DNA of 64,000 nt. It comes from Costus lasius (lineage: Eukaryota; Streptophyta; Magnoliopsida; Zingiberales; Costaceae). The stretch lies in the NCBI GenBank assembly GCA_027563935.2, contig CM050449.1, positions 56,499,949 to 56,563,948 on the forward strand, in the 5' to 3' direction. The position numbers and the translations under genes were made by a program. Each line of letters starts with the position of its first letter. Positions within the stretch are counted from its first letter, which is position 1. A model generated the notes under the pieces. It ran no database searches and was not told the origin of the DNA. It worked only from the letters and a program-made list of their open reading frames with translations. Positions 21,183 through 33,852 of the stretch are shown piece by piece.

Positions 21183-22880
21183 TGTAAGAACCCACCTAAG
21201 GGGGAACTGAAACCCTAAAGGGGGGGGGGCGCATATCAAGGTTTCCCAAAGGAAGCTAGGGCTTCATAGATCGTTTGTATGAACATGAGATCAACTTATT
21301 CAAAGATTGCATAGATGAAAAGGATTCATACCATAGCCATTGCAAGGATGGCGACTTGGAAGCAAAGATGCGAGTGCTTCTTCTCCAAAGGCACCGCACA
21401 CAAGATGAGAGATAGCTCCTTCTTGTTTCTCCTTGTGCTAGCAAGGATCTCCAAGAGTCCTAGTCGCGTGAAGGGGATTAAGATGATCTCTCTTGGCTTG
21501 GTCGAACTCTTCTTGGCGTCTACCTTTTTCTTTTCTCCACGAAAGAGCAAGCGGCGACTTGGAAGAGGCGAGCGAGAGTGGAGAATGAAGCCACGAACGT
21601 AGAGACGTTTCTATTTTGGAACTTCCTTCCAAAAATAGCAAGCTTCATGCGTTCATGCGTTATGCGTTCACTCCAAGTGAACCGAACGCTCATTCTTCTC
21701 CCTTTGAACCATGCGGTCACACATGTGAACCGGTTCAAGTTGGTTTGGTTCAAAGACCAATTAACCCAAGCCTTTGGTATAACTCATTAAACCTAAAGGT
21801 TCAAGATCTAACCGTTCATCTCTTGATGCTCTTGATCTCACCGATCTAGCATCAACTCTCTCGATCGAAGCTTACCGATCTCAAGCCCTAATCAATCAAA
21901 CATGATCAGACCAGATCTCACTTACAATCAGAGTTTAAATCCCTTTAAACTGAACCAAAACAATTCAGTCCACACGATCTGACATAAGTAAGCCATATCA
22001 TCAAATTGTGCGACCCTAAGGGTTTCCTTTAAATGTCGGTAACGATAACTTATGTTATCACGATCAGTGAGGGGTATCTAGCAACACATCACTGTCTCCC
22101 GATATAAAGGAAAGAGTCTTCCAAGACTATACCCAAACCACAGCACAAGTGTGAACCCAAGTCACTTGACATATATGTTTCCTTTGCCACTGGATGTTCT
22201 TATTGGACAAGTGTGTCAAGCCTGTAAATCCAATATGATGAGAATGATTAGATCAGATGAACATAGTCATCTGGGTATGGCCATACATTTTCTCAATCAT
22301 CTCATCCAAGGGGGGGCCCCATTAGAACATCACACTCCAAACTAGGAGACGGCAATCCTATATCTATCACTAGTGCCCTAACATGACTCATGCTCATTAT
22401 CCAAGATAGACTATAACCATTATGTTGCAAATGATATTGAACTACCTCAAAACAATGCCAATCATCATTTAGAAACACAAGTGATCTCAAGTCAGAGGAA
22501 ATATGCCACTTGTTTGCATATAAGGATTATTCACATTGTGACAAGCAATTGAACATCCTATGTAGGGTCTGTCCAATACATCCAATGTACCCATGAGTCT
22601 ACATCTTATTCCATGCTCAAAGCATCCTATAAGATTAGAACACATATTAGTCTCAATCATATCAAGGCTGTCTCATGTTCACCAAGATATCTCGACTAAG
22701 GACAATACTGCATGTCAGCCAAGCTGAACAGCATTGAGACATTATTCAGAAGTATACATATTGCAGCAGATAATGTAACAACCTGAATAACAACCATTGC
22801 CTTTATAAACATAAAGTTTATACATGATACTGATACAATCCTAAGGCCTCAAACATTAGCCTTAAGGGCATACCCCAACA
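21183..22880 (-). repeat. 3' LTR of copia C
   Basis: 1698 bp, TGTAAGAACCC..CCCCAACA, followed by a polypurine tract with one change (atctcccattt). The telo-box-like motif is at 21210-21219 and CCTTGTGCTAGCAAGG at 21431-21446. The flanking 5 bases accac (21178-21182) should be the target duplication, but its partner is missing because the right end of C is lost. Confidence 0.85.
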
Positions 22881-22900
22881 ATCTCCCATTTGCACTTAAT

Positions 22901-23164
22901 CTAATGGTTGAGAAATCTCAAACCCATATTATTACAGTGCTTCTCATGCTTCTGCTGCGCCAGAGGCTTTGTAAGTGGGTCAGCCAGATTGTCGTCTGTA
23001 TGAACCTTGCAGACTTTGATCTCGCCACGATCAATGATCTCCCGGATCAAGTGAAACCTTCTCTGTATGTGCTTGGACTTCTGGTGTGACCGTGGTTCCT
23101 TTGCTTGTGCTATTGCTCCAGTGTTATCACAGAAGATAACCAATGGATCTGCACTCGAAGGAAC
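22901..23164 (-). pseudogene. copia C pol, C-terminal RNase H end (split by B)
   Basis: It encodes the last 87 residues of the polyprotein, including DNTGAIAQAK and the HIQRRFHLIRE stretch, ending ..GLRFLNH. The frame is cut at 23164 by the insertion of B and continues at 32263. Reading through the junction into the B LTR gives a chimeric open frame with no meaning. Confidence 0.92.
23160..23164. repeat. target-site duplication of copia B, left copy
   Basis: ggaac, repeated exactly at 32258-32262. Removing B and one copy restores continuous copia C coding sequence. Confidence 0.95.
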
Positions 23165-24845
23165 TGATAGTTCCCACAGGGGGCGAAACCCTAAATCATA
23201 GGCGCATATGAAGTATGAAAGCAGCGGAAAGGGGGTTTCTAGATCTTGCATGGTATTATGATTAACAAAACCGATTGTATAGTAGTGATAGAACCATACC
23301 ATAGCCATTTCTAGATGGCGTCTTGGAAGCTAGAGAACAAGAGAGGTCTCCTCCAAATTGTCGCACACAAGATGAGGTATAGCTTCTTCTTGTCGTCCCT
23401 TGTGCTAGCAAGGATCGTCCAAGTATCCTTCTCGTATGGAAGGGATGAGATCTTCTTGGCTTGGCGAAAAACTTCCTTCTCCTTTCGTCAACACCACATG
23501 CACTCTCGAAAGAGCAAGCGACGAGAGGAAGGAGCGACAATAGGCGTGAGAGAGGAGTAACGTGAGGCGATGTCACGTTTAGGAGTCATGGTTTCTAAAA
23601 ATAGAAACACTCCCACGTTCATGCACTCATGCGACCATGGGTCTACCCCAAGCGCAAACTTCTCTTCACCCTTGAACCATGCGCTCATTTATGAGCTGGT
23701 TCACTTTGGTTCGGTTCAATAACCAAATAAGCCAAGCATTCAGTCCAGACCATAATAAACACTTAGGTTCTTGATCTGACCGTCAATCTCTTGATGCTCC
23801 TGATCTGACCAATCTAGCATCCAATCTCTCGATCGAAGCTTACCGATCTGAAGCCCTAATCAATCAAACATGATCAGACCAGATCTCACTCACAATCAGA
23901 GATTAAATCCCTTTAAACTGAACTCAAACAATTCAGTCCACACGATCTGACTTAAGTAAGCCATATCATCAAATTGTGCGACCCTGAGGGTTTCCTTTAA
24001 ATGTCGGTAATGATAACTCACGTCATCACGATCAGTGAGGGGTATCTAGCAACACATCACTGTCTCCCAATATAAAGGAAAGAGTCTTCCAAGAATACAC
24101 CCAAAAACAACACAAGTGTGAATCAACTCACAAAGCATACATGTTTCCTTTGCCACTGGATGTTCTCATTGGACAAGCGTGTCAAGCTTGTAACTCCAAT
24201 ATGATGAGCATGATTAGATCAGATGATCATAGTCACCTGGGTATGGCCATACACTTTCTCAATCATCTCATCCAGGGGGCCCCTTTAGAACATCACACTC
24301 CTTAAACAAGGAGACGGCAATCCTATGTCTATCACTAGTGCCCTAACATGACTCAAGCTCACCATCCAAGATAGTCTATAATCATTATGTTTCAAATGAT
24401 ATTGAACTACCTCAAAACAATGACAATCATCATTTAGAAAGCACAAGTGATCTCAAGTCAGAGGAAATGTGCCACTTGTTACAATTAAGGATTATTCACA
24501 TTGTGACAAACAATTGAATATCCTAGTAGGGTCTGTCCAGTACATCCAATGTACCCATGAGTCTACATCTTATTCCATGCTCGAAGCATCCTATAAGATT
24601 AGAACACATATTAGTCTTAACCATATCAAGGCTGTCTCATGTTCACCAAGATATATCGACTAAGGACTTTATTGCCTGTCAGCCTAGCTGAACAGCTTTG
24701 AGACATTATTCAGAAGTACACTTATTACAGCAGACAAGGTAACAACCTGAATAACAACCATGCCTATATAAACATAAGAGTTTATTACATGATACTGTTA
24801 CAATCCCAAGGCCTCAAACATTAGCCTTAAGGGCATACCCCAACA
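23165..24845 (-). repeat. 3' LTR of copia B
   Basis: TGATAGTTCCC..CCCCAACA, 1681 bp, followed by atctcccactt (polypurine tract on the minus strand). Telo-box-like motif 23186-23195; CCTTGTGCTAGCAAGG 23398-23413. The palindrome GATAACTTACGTTATC of the other copies is altered here (tgataactcacgtcatc). Confidence 0.95.
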
Positions 24846-24865
24846 ATCTCCCACTTGCACTTAAT

Positions 24866-27800
24866 CTAATGGTTGAGAAATCTCAAACCCATGTTATTAC
24901 AGTGCTTCTCATGCTTCTGCTGCGCCAGAGGCTTGGTAAGCGGGTCTGCCAGATTGTCATCTGTATGAACCTTGCAGATTTTGATCTCGCCACGATCTAT
25001 GATCTCCCTGATCAAGTGAAACCGTCTCTGTATGTGCTTGGACTTCTGGTGCGACCGTGGTTCCTTTGCTTGTGCGATTGCTCCAGTGTTATCACAGAAG
25101 ATAACCAAAGGATCTGCACTCGAAGGAACAACACCAAGTTCTCTCACGAATTTACGAATCCACACTGCCTCCTTGGATGCTTTCGAGGCTGCAACATACT
25201 CGGCTTCTGTTGTGGAATCAGCAACAGTTGACTGTTTGAAACTCTTCCACACCACTGCTCCTCCATTCAAGCTAAAAACATAGCCTGATTGCGATCAGAA
25301 ATCATCCTGGTCAGACTGGAACGAAGCGTCAGTATATCCTTCAATACTGAGTTCTTCCTGACCACCATATATCAAGAACATATCTTTGGTCCTCCGAAGA
25401 TATTTTAAGATATTCTTGACTGCAATCCAGTGTGCCTGACCTGGATTACTTTGGAACCGACTGGTCACGCTTAACCTGTAAGCGACGTCTGGGCGAGTAC
25501 ACAACATCGCATACATAATGGAACCAATAGCCGAAGCATAAGGCGTATTGTCCATTTCATCTTTCTCAGTCTATGTTTGTGGACACTGACTCTTCGAAAG
25601 ATTCAGACCATGTCTGACTGGAAGATATCCTCGTTTAGAATTCTCTAAATGAAATCTCTCCAGGACTTTATCGATGTAAGTACTCTGGCACAGCCCGAGA
25701 AGCCTCTTAGATCTATCCCTGTAGATCTTCACACCTAATACATAGGCTGCTTCTCCTAAATCTTTCATCTGGAAACATTTCCTTAACCATGCCTTAACTG
25801 CATGCATTTCAGGAATGTCATTTCCAATGATCAAGATATCATCGACGTAGAGGACTAGGAAAGTAATCACGCTCCCACTAAACCTCTTATATACACACGG
25901 GTCATCCTCGTTCTTGATGAAACCAAATTCAGTGACTGATTCATCAAAACGAATGTTCCAGCTTCTTGATGCTTGCTTAAGTCCATAAATAGACTTCTTT
26001 AACTTGCATATCTTATGACGATCTGATGGATCAGTGAAACCTTCTGGTTGTGTCATGTAGACATCCTCATCCAGATTTCCATTAAGGAAAGCTGTTTTCA
26101 CATCCATTTGCCAGATCTCATAATCATAATATGCAGCTATCGCGAAAAGAATCCGAATAGACTTAAACATGGCTACAGGTGAGAAAGTTTCATCATAATC
26201 TATCCCGTAGATTTGTCTGAAACCTTTCGCAACAAGCCTGCCTTTATAAGTAACTACGTTACCATCCATGTCAATCTTCTTCTTGAAGATCCATTTACAG
26301 CCTATAGGGATCACTCCCGGAGGCGGATTAACCAAATCCCAAACTTGGTTATCTGACATGGAGTCCATCTCGGCGCGCATAGCTTCAAGCCATCTCGCTG
26401 ACTCCGGTCCACTGACCGCATCCGCATAAGTGAGGGGTTCATCATTATCAATGATGTAGACTCCGTCATAGCGCTCAGGCTGTCGACGGATCCTTCCCGA
26501 TCTTCGCGGTTCCCGTGATATCTGAGCCTCAGGTTGTTCAACAACCTGTTCTACCGGCTCAGGCTCATCCAACTCTGCTTGATCACTTTGTCCTTCCTCT
26601 GGATTCTCATCCAGCTTTATTTCTCTCCCACTGGCCTCTTGCAGAAGAAACTCCTTCTCAAGAAATATGGCCGTCCGAGCAACAAAAACCTTGTTCTCTT
26701 TGGGATCGTAGAAATAATAACCCTTAGTTTCCTTAGGGTAACCGACAAAGATGCATTTGTCAGATCTGCTCTCTAGTTTCCCAGAGGCGAGCTTTTTGAC
26801 ATAAGCCTCGCAGCCCCAGATCCTGATAAACGTCAAGCATGGCTGTTTCCCATACCATAATTCATATGGCGTTTTTGAAACGGCCTTGGATGGCACTCGG
26901 TTTAGTACTTTTGCAGCTGTTTCCAGTACAAAACCCCAATAGGAGTAAGGAAGAGTAGCCTGACTCATCATAGAACGAACCATATCAAGTAACGTTCTAT
27001 TTCTCCTCTCGGACACACCATTCCATTGCGGTGTTCCTGGCGGAGTGAGCTGTGAGATAATCCCACACTCCTTTAAATAGTCAGTAAACGCATGACTTAG
27101 GTATTCTCCACCTCGATCTGAGCGAAGTGCCTTGATATTTCGGCCTAGCTGATTTTGTACTTCATTCTTGAACTCTTTGAACTTGTCAAAAGATTCACTT
27201 TTATGTCTCATTAAATAGACATACCCATATCTACTGAAATCATCAGTAAAGGTAATGAAGTACTGATAGCCACCTCTGGCATGTTTACTAAATGGCCCAC
27301 ACACATCACTGTGTATAAGGTCAAGTAAACCTGAAGCCCTTTGACCTTTGTGAAGAAAAGGTGACTTCGTCATTTTACCCATCAAACAAGCTTTGCATGT
27401 ATCAATCTCCTTATAGGAGAATGATCCCAGCAGTCCATGATCATGCAACCGCTTAATGCGTTTCTCGTTAATATGGCCTAAACGACTATGCCATAACAAG
27501 GTGCTGTCATCAGCATACTTGGCTTTCTTATTATCAATATTTTGTATAGAACATTCCATGTCCAACATGTATAACCCATTGTTAATTGAACCAGTTGCAT
27601 AAACAATATTATCAAAAGATAAAACACACTTTGAAATATTGCATTCAAAGGAAAATCCCTTCCTGACAAGAGCAGGAATGGAGATAATATTTTTAGTAAT
27701 ACTGGGAACAAAATAACAATTGTCTAGTTCCAATACAATTCCAGATGGTAAAGAAATGAAATAGTCTCCTACAGCAACAGCAGCAACCCGTGCCCCGTTT

Positions 27801-28747
27801 CCAACGCGTAGGTCCACCTCATGCTGTCCCACCTGTCTTCTTCTCTTGAGTTCCTGTACATTTGAACAAATGTGAACTCCACATGCAGTGTCCAACACCC
27901 ATGATATAGAAGAAGAAAACATGACCTCAGTCACATAAATACCTGAGCCAGAAGCGAAGCTTCCCCTCTTATCTCCTTGGAGCGCTTTACAGTCCTTTTT
28001 CCAGTGACCCAGCTGGCCACAGTGGAAACACCTGTATTCCTTGGACCGCTTCACCTTCTGCTTCAGAGCCTTGCTGTAGCTCTTGACAGGGGCTTTGCCC
28101 TTCTTCCCCTTCTTCTTGTTCCTGGAAGGAACCATTAAGACAGAGGTCGAAGGCTTTCCCTTCAGAGTCTCCTCAGTAGTGAGGAGCATATTCAGCAGCT
28201 CTGCCGGAGTACAATCGATTTTGTTCATATTAAAATTAATAATGAACGCATCGAAAGAGGGCGGGAGAGACTGCAGAATAATATCTACAGCAAGCTCCTG
28301 ATTGATGGTATGCCCCAGTTTCTCTAGAGCCTCCTTGTGCCCAATCATCTTGAGCACGTGAGCTCCCACTGGGCTCCCTTCAGCCAGTTTGCTCTGAAAG
28401 AACAGCTTTGTCAAATTATAGCGTTCTGTCCTCGCCTGTGCAGCATACAGCATCTTGAGGTTCGCTATCATGTCTATAGCCGACATATCCTCATGCTGAC
28501 GCTGCAGCGGTGGCGTCATAGACGCTAACATCAGGCAAGCGACATCAATGCTATCATTGACGTGCTTTTCATAGGCTTCCCGAACCGCCCTTGCGGCGTT
28601 CGGAGCGGGCTGAGGCGGTATAGCCGTCTCGAGGACATATAGTTTCCTCTCTGCCTTAAGAACAATCTTAAGGTGTCCAAACCAGTCAGAGAAGTTCGGC
28701 CCAGCAAACTTCTCCCTTTCCAGTAGGGATCGCACATTGAAGTTCAT
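24866..28747 (-). pseudogene. copia B Gag-Pol polyprotein, two nonsense codons
   Basis: The frame starts at ATG 28747-28745 and runs 1293 codons to the stop at 24866. Gag occupies about 1-235, with a CCHC knuckle at C240, C243, H248, C253. The protease motif is at D286 (LDTAC). Integrase has H420, H425, C451, C454 and the DD35E triad D481, D544, E580. RT has D882 (MDVKTAFLNG) and YVDD at 967-970. RNase H fills the C-terminal part, with TDASF and DNTGAIAQAK. Two stops interrupt it: codon 1059 (CAG to TAG, 25573-25571) and codon 1152 (CGA to TGA, 25294-25292), both removing RNase H. All catalytic residues I can place are otherwise present. It is the best-preserved copy for defining the family. 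Confidence 0.95.
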
Positions 28748-30562
28748 GGTGTTCGTTGCTGCAGGTATCTACAACAATGCAAGAACAGCAAGGTCAGTAT
28801 CAATGTTAAGAATCAATCAGGACTTAAGAAAGATTCTTTTTCTCACTATTTTATCTGACTGAAAAATCCATTAAACAGTCCGAAAGAGTAAACACTCTTT
28901 TAGTGAGATGGGATCCAGATTTCATACTTGGTCTCCGCGTCCCGCTCAGGCGAGATAAGATGCACAGAGAGTACAAGCACTAATCTCTGGTAGGCTGTCC
29001 CAGCCAATCGCCTACCCGTGCGATTCCCCTTCATCTGGGCAATCCAGCAGACTGTGCCAACTGAGTTGGTACAACACAATCTCTGACCCCACAGATGGCT
29101 GCCCCCATGTGCTACCATATGCGCCACATATGTAGCCTACATGGTCAAGCTGACCCGACCTACTCCCTGGACCACCACGTGCTATGCTGAGCAACGAGAA
29201 GGGATAAATCCCTACTCTGTAACACGCAGGTGTAATCCCGCACCGTCTGAAGATAGATGGACGTGCCCACTGAGTGGGTACAATACGGCTCCAACGATAA
29301 TCAGAACAGTGAGGTTTCGCATCAGAAGGCATACGAGCTTGATATTTTAGCATTGGATTTTAACGGTCTTTTATCTTCCTCACTATCATGCAATTCCTAT
29401 GGTGATAGCAGAAGATAAATTAAAACATGCTGTTCTACTTATATAAGCAATAAAAGAAAGCATGGATCTTATGTGGTAAAAGCCCATAGCCTAAGTAAGA
29501 CCTCAATTAACTTAAGTCTTCACTTGCTTTTTCCTTCATGGGGCTTTTGCTGCTCATCTGGCCCAAACCAGGGCCCAAGCGCCATCTGCAGCTCAGGTGC
29601 GCCCACCAGGTAAATGCGCCTGGTCCCAGAGTCGAACCCTGGACCTCCCACCTGGTCTAGCCACTGCTGCATGCGCCTCTGCCAAGTGTGCTCTGTGCTC
29701 TTGTCTAATTAAATTACAAATTTAACTATCTAGACAAGATTGACACGCAGGTCAATTACATTTTATAAATTAAAAGCAATGTGATTCGCAGATCACAATC
29801 TAAAATTAATTTACAAAATAAATACAGGCACGCAGGCCCCAGCACAGCACAGAATTAACATGGGCAGCCCACATAAGAATAAATAGACAAACATATGGCA
29901 TCAATCATCATGTGATCCAGTCATTAAAATAAAATTTTTGAAAAACCCCATGGGCATCAATTTTATTTTGCTTATATGCCCTACAACCTTACAACGGTCC
30001 ATTACTAGGGATCCACTCATCCAACCTAGTCAGATCCACTGCCCTTACATGCACCAAGTCCTAACTGACTTGAGTCGACCATAAGGTCAACCATGCATGC
30101 GCCAGGGCTGAACAACCACAATGAGGTCTGGCAAGCGGGTGTGAGCCCGGGCCTAACTCATGTGCGTTCATAGGTTGTCTCAATCAGACATCGCTACACG
30201 CCTGTCTGCAGCCGACCTGTAGCCACCACGTGCTTGCGCACAGGTGCTACCTGGTCAACCCATCAAGGCTGTCAGATGGTCTGATTAGACTTTTGGATCT
30301 AACCTAGGGGGTGACTTCAACCCTAATAACCCGTCTAAGGGTTTAATGCAAGGCCTTAGATCTAGTGAGTCGCGCATGTTATAATAGTTTTGATAAAACA
30401 ACAACAATTAAAATGCGCCAACATACATGCGCCAAGACAAACATACAAGTTTCGATTATGACAACTTAACATGTATTTGCGCATGTAATCAAGATCTAAG
30501 CGTTACTCACAAACAAGGATCACAAAAGGGCTTAAGCAATCATAAAACATGCATTAACCATG
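28748..30562 (-). other. copia B untranslated leader
   Basis: About 1.8 kb between gag and the primer site, similar to the A leader over most of its length. No credible protein. Confidence 0.75.
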
Positions 30563-30574
30563 GCTCTGATACCA
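30563..30574 (-). other. primer-binding site of copia B
   Basis: TGGTATCAGAGC on the coding strand, two bases from the 5' LTR; tRNA-iMet type. Confidence 0.93.
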
Positions 30575-30576
30575 TT

Positions 30577-32257
30577 TGATAGTTCCCACAGGGGGCGAAA
30601 CCCTAAATCATAGGCGCATATGAAGTATGAAAGCAGCGGAAAGGGGGTTTCTAGATCTTGCATGGTATTATGATTAACAAAACCGATTGTATAGTAGTGA
30701 TAGAACCATACCATAGCCATTTCTAGATGGCGTCTTGGAAGCTAGAGAACAAGAGAGGTCTCCTCCAAATTGTCGCACACAAGATGAGGTATAGCTTCTT
30801 CTTGTCGTCCCTTGTGCTAGCAAGGATCGTCCAAGTATCCTTCTCGTATGGAAGGGATGAGATCTTCTTGGCTTGGCGAAAAACTTCCTTCTCCTTTCGT
30901 CAACACCACATGCACTCTCGAAAGAGCAAGCGACGAGAGGAAGGAGCGACAATAGGCGTGAGAGAGGAGTAACGTGAGGCGATGTCACGTTTAGGAGTCA
31001 TGGTTTCTAAAAATAGAAACACTCCCACGTTCATGCACTCATGCGACCATGGGTCTACCCCAAGCGCAAACTTCTCTTCACCCTTGAACCATGCGCTCAT
31101 TTATGAGCCGGTTCACTTTGGTTCGGTTCAATAACCAAATAAGCCAAGCATTCAGTCCAGACCATAATAAACACTTAGGTTCTTGATCTGACCGTCAATC
31201 TCTTGATGCTCCTGATCTGACCAATCTAGCATCCAATCTCTCGATCGAAGCTTACCGATCTGAAGCCCTAATCAATCAAACATGATCAGACCAGATCTCA
31301 CTCACAATCAGAGATTAAATCCCTTTAAACTGAACTCAAACAATTCAGTCCACACGATCTGACTTAAGTAAGCCATATCATCAAATTGTGCGACCCTGAG
31401 GGTTTCCTTTAAATGTCGGTAACGATAACTCACGTCATCACGATCAGTGAGGGGTATCTAGCAACACATCACTGTCTCCCAATATAAAGTAAAGAGTCTT
31501 CCAAGACTACACCCAAAAACAACACAAGTGTGAATCAACTCACAAAGCATACATGTTTCCTTTGCCACTGGATGTTCTCATTGGACAAGCGTGTCAAGCT
31601 TGTAACTCTAATATGATGAGCATGATTAGATCAGATGATCATAGTCACCTGGGTATGGCCATACACTTTCTCAATCATCTCATCCAGGGGGCCCCTTTAG
31701 AACATCACACTCCTTAAACAAGGAGACGGCAATCCTATGTCTATCACTAGTGCCCTAACATGACTCAAGCTCACCATCCAAGATAGTCTATAATCATTAT
31801 GTTTCAAATGATATTGAACTACCTCAAAACAATGACAATCATCATTTAGAAAACACAAGTGATCTCAAGTCAGAGGAAATGTGCCACTTGTTACAATTAA
31901 GGATTATTCACATTGTGACAAACAATTGAATATCCTAGTAGGGTCTGTCCAGTACATCCATTGTACCCATGAGTCTACATCTTATTCCATGCTCGAAGCA
32001 TCCTATAAGATTAGAACACATATTAGTCTTAACCATATCAAGGCTGTCTCATGTTCACCAAGATATATCGACTAAGGACTTTATTGCCTGTCAGCCTAGC
32101 TGAACAGCTTTGAGACATTATTCAGAAGTACACTTATTACAGCAGACAAGGTAACAACCTGAATAACAACCATGCCTATATAAACATAAGAGTTTATTAC
32201 ATGATACTGTTACAATCCCAAGGCCTCAAACATTAGCCTTAAGGGCATACCCCAACA
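30577..32257 (-). repeat. 5' LTR of copia B
   Basis: 1681 bp, nearly identical to 23165-24845; telo-box-like motif at 30598-30607. It ends CCCCAACA, then the target duplication ggaac. Confidence 0.95.
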
Positions 32258-32262
32258 GGAAC
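32258..32262. repeat. target-site duplication of copia B, right copy
   Basis: ggaac, equal to 23160-23164. Confidence 0.95.
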
Positions 32263-33825
32263 AACACCAAGTTCCTGAACGAACTTACGAATCCACACTA
32301 CCTCCTTAGATGCTTCCGAGGCTGCAACATACTCGGCTTCTGTTGTGGAATCAGCAACTATAGATTGTTTGAAACTTTTCCACACCACTGCACCTCCATT
32401 CAGGCTAAAAACGTAGCCTGATTGCGATCGGAAATCATCCTGGTCAGATTGGAACGAAGCGTCAGTATATCCTTCAATACTGAGTTCTTCCTGACCTCCA
32501 TATATCAAGAACATATCTTTGGTCCTCCGAAGATATTTCAAAATGTTCTTGACCGCAATCCAGTGCGCCTGACCTGGATTACTTTGGAAACGACTGGTCA
32601 CGCTTAACCCGTAAGCGACGTCTGGGCGAGTACACAACATCGCATACATAATGGACCCAATAGCCGAAGCATAAGGCGTATTGTCCATTTCATCTTTCTT
32701 AGTCTGTGTTTGTGGGCACTGACTCTTTGAAAGATTCAGACCATGTCTGACTGGAAGATATCCTCTTTTAGAATTTTCTAAATGAAATCTTTCCAGGACT
32801 TTATCGATGTAAGTACTCTGGCACAGCCCGAGAAGCCTCTTAGATCTATCTCTGTAGATCTTCACACCTAATACATAGGCTGCTTCTCCTAAATCTTTCA
32901 TCTGGAAACATTTTCTTAACCATGCTTTGACTGCATGTAGTTCAGGAATATCGTTTCCAATGATTAAGATATCATCGACGTAGAGGACTAGGAAAGTAAT
33001 CACGCTCCCACTAAACCTCTTATATACACACGGGTCATCTTCATTCTTGATGAAACCAAACTCACAGATTGATTCATCAAAACGAATATTCCAGCTTCTT
33101 GATGCTTGCTTAAGTCCATAAATGGACTTCTTTAACTTGCATATTTTATGACGATCTGATGGATTAATGAAACCTTCAGGTTGTGTCATATACACATCCT
33201 CGTCTAGTTTTCCATTAAGGAAAGCGGTCTTCACATCCATTTGCCAAATCTCATAATCATAATATGCTGCTATCGCAAGAATAATCCGAATAGACTTGAA
33301 CATAGCTACAGGAGAGAAAGTTTCATCATAATCTATCCCGTAGATTTGTTTGAAACCTTTCGCAACTAGCCTGCCTTTATAGGTAACCACGTTACCATCC
33401 ATGTCAATCTTCTTTTTGAAGATCCATTTACAGCCTATAGGGATTACTCCCGGAGGCGGATCAACCAAATCCCAGACTTGGTTATCTGACATGGAGTCCA
33501 TCTCGGCTCGCATAGCTTCAAGCCATCTCGCTGATTCCGGTCCACTAACCGCATCCGCATAAGTGAGGGGTTCATCATTTATGATGTAGACTCCGTCATA
33601 GCGCTCAGGCTGTCGACGGATCCTTCCCAATCTTCGCGGTTCCCGTGATATCTGAGCCTCAGGTGGTTCAGTAACCTGATCTACTGGCTCAGGCTCATCC
33701 AACTGTGCTTGACTACTTTGTCCTTCTTCTGGATTCTCATCCAGCTTTATTTCTCTCCCACTGGCTTCTTGCAGAAGTAATTCCTTCTCAAGAAAAATAG
33801 CCGTTCGAGCAATAAATACGGGTCA
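32263..33825 (-). pseudogene. copia C pol: end of integrase region, RT and most of RNase H
   Basis: About 1.56 kb of uninterrupted coding sequence, covering the basic linker (RREP..GRIRRQPERYDGVYII), RT with YVDD and the RNase H start through ..WIRKFVQELGVV. It continues at 23164 beyond element B. Upstream it stops at about 33825 in the integrase C-terminal region (..IARTAIFLEKE), where it is joined out of frame to D. No nonsense codon is seen in this part. The gag, protease, most of the integrase, the leader and the 5' LTR of C are missing. Confidence 0.88.
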
Positions 33826-33852
33826 TCCAACTGTGCTTGACTACTTTGTTCA
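33820..33852. other. patchwork junction between copia C and copia D
   Basis: Reading rightwards, C sequence ends at gcaataaatac. Then comes gggtcatc, like an RT segment (cacgggtcatcttc). Next is caactgtgcttgactactttgt, which matches the integrase-RT linker. Then the D RT sequence starts at tcaggaatatcg. Each switch occurs at a few shared bases. This looks like template switching during repair or reverse transcription. The join shifts the frame. Confidence 0.75.

Larger units (their letters stand above)
23165..32257 (-). mobile_element. copia B: complete Ty1/copia element inside copia C
   Basis: A 9.09-kb element with two 1681-bp LTRs, primer site, polypurine tract and a perfect 5-bp target duplication within the RNase H region of C. 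By eye the LTRs differ by about seven substitutions. The Gag-Pol frame has only two nonsense codons. It is the innermost insertion of the 17.7-47.2 kb nest. Confidence 0.97.

Noticed and set aside
22901..23308. A 135-residue open frame spanning the C/B junction
   Set aside because: The C-terminal part is C RNase H and the N-terminal part is read through the B LTR; it is an insertion artefact, not a gene.
26515..26776. Short frames opposite the integrase-RT region (also at 4399-4680, 53198-53524, 60654-60980)
   Set aside because: They recur only because the sense coding sequence is repeated; they are antisense shadows of gag-pol.
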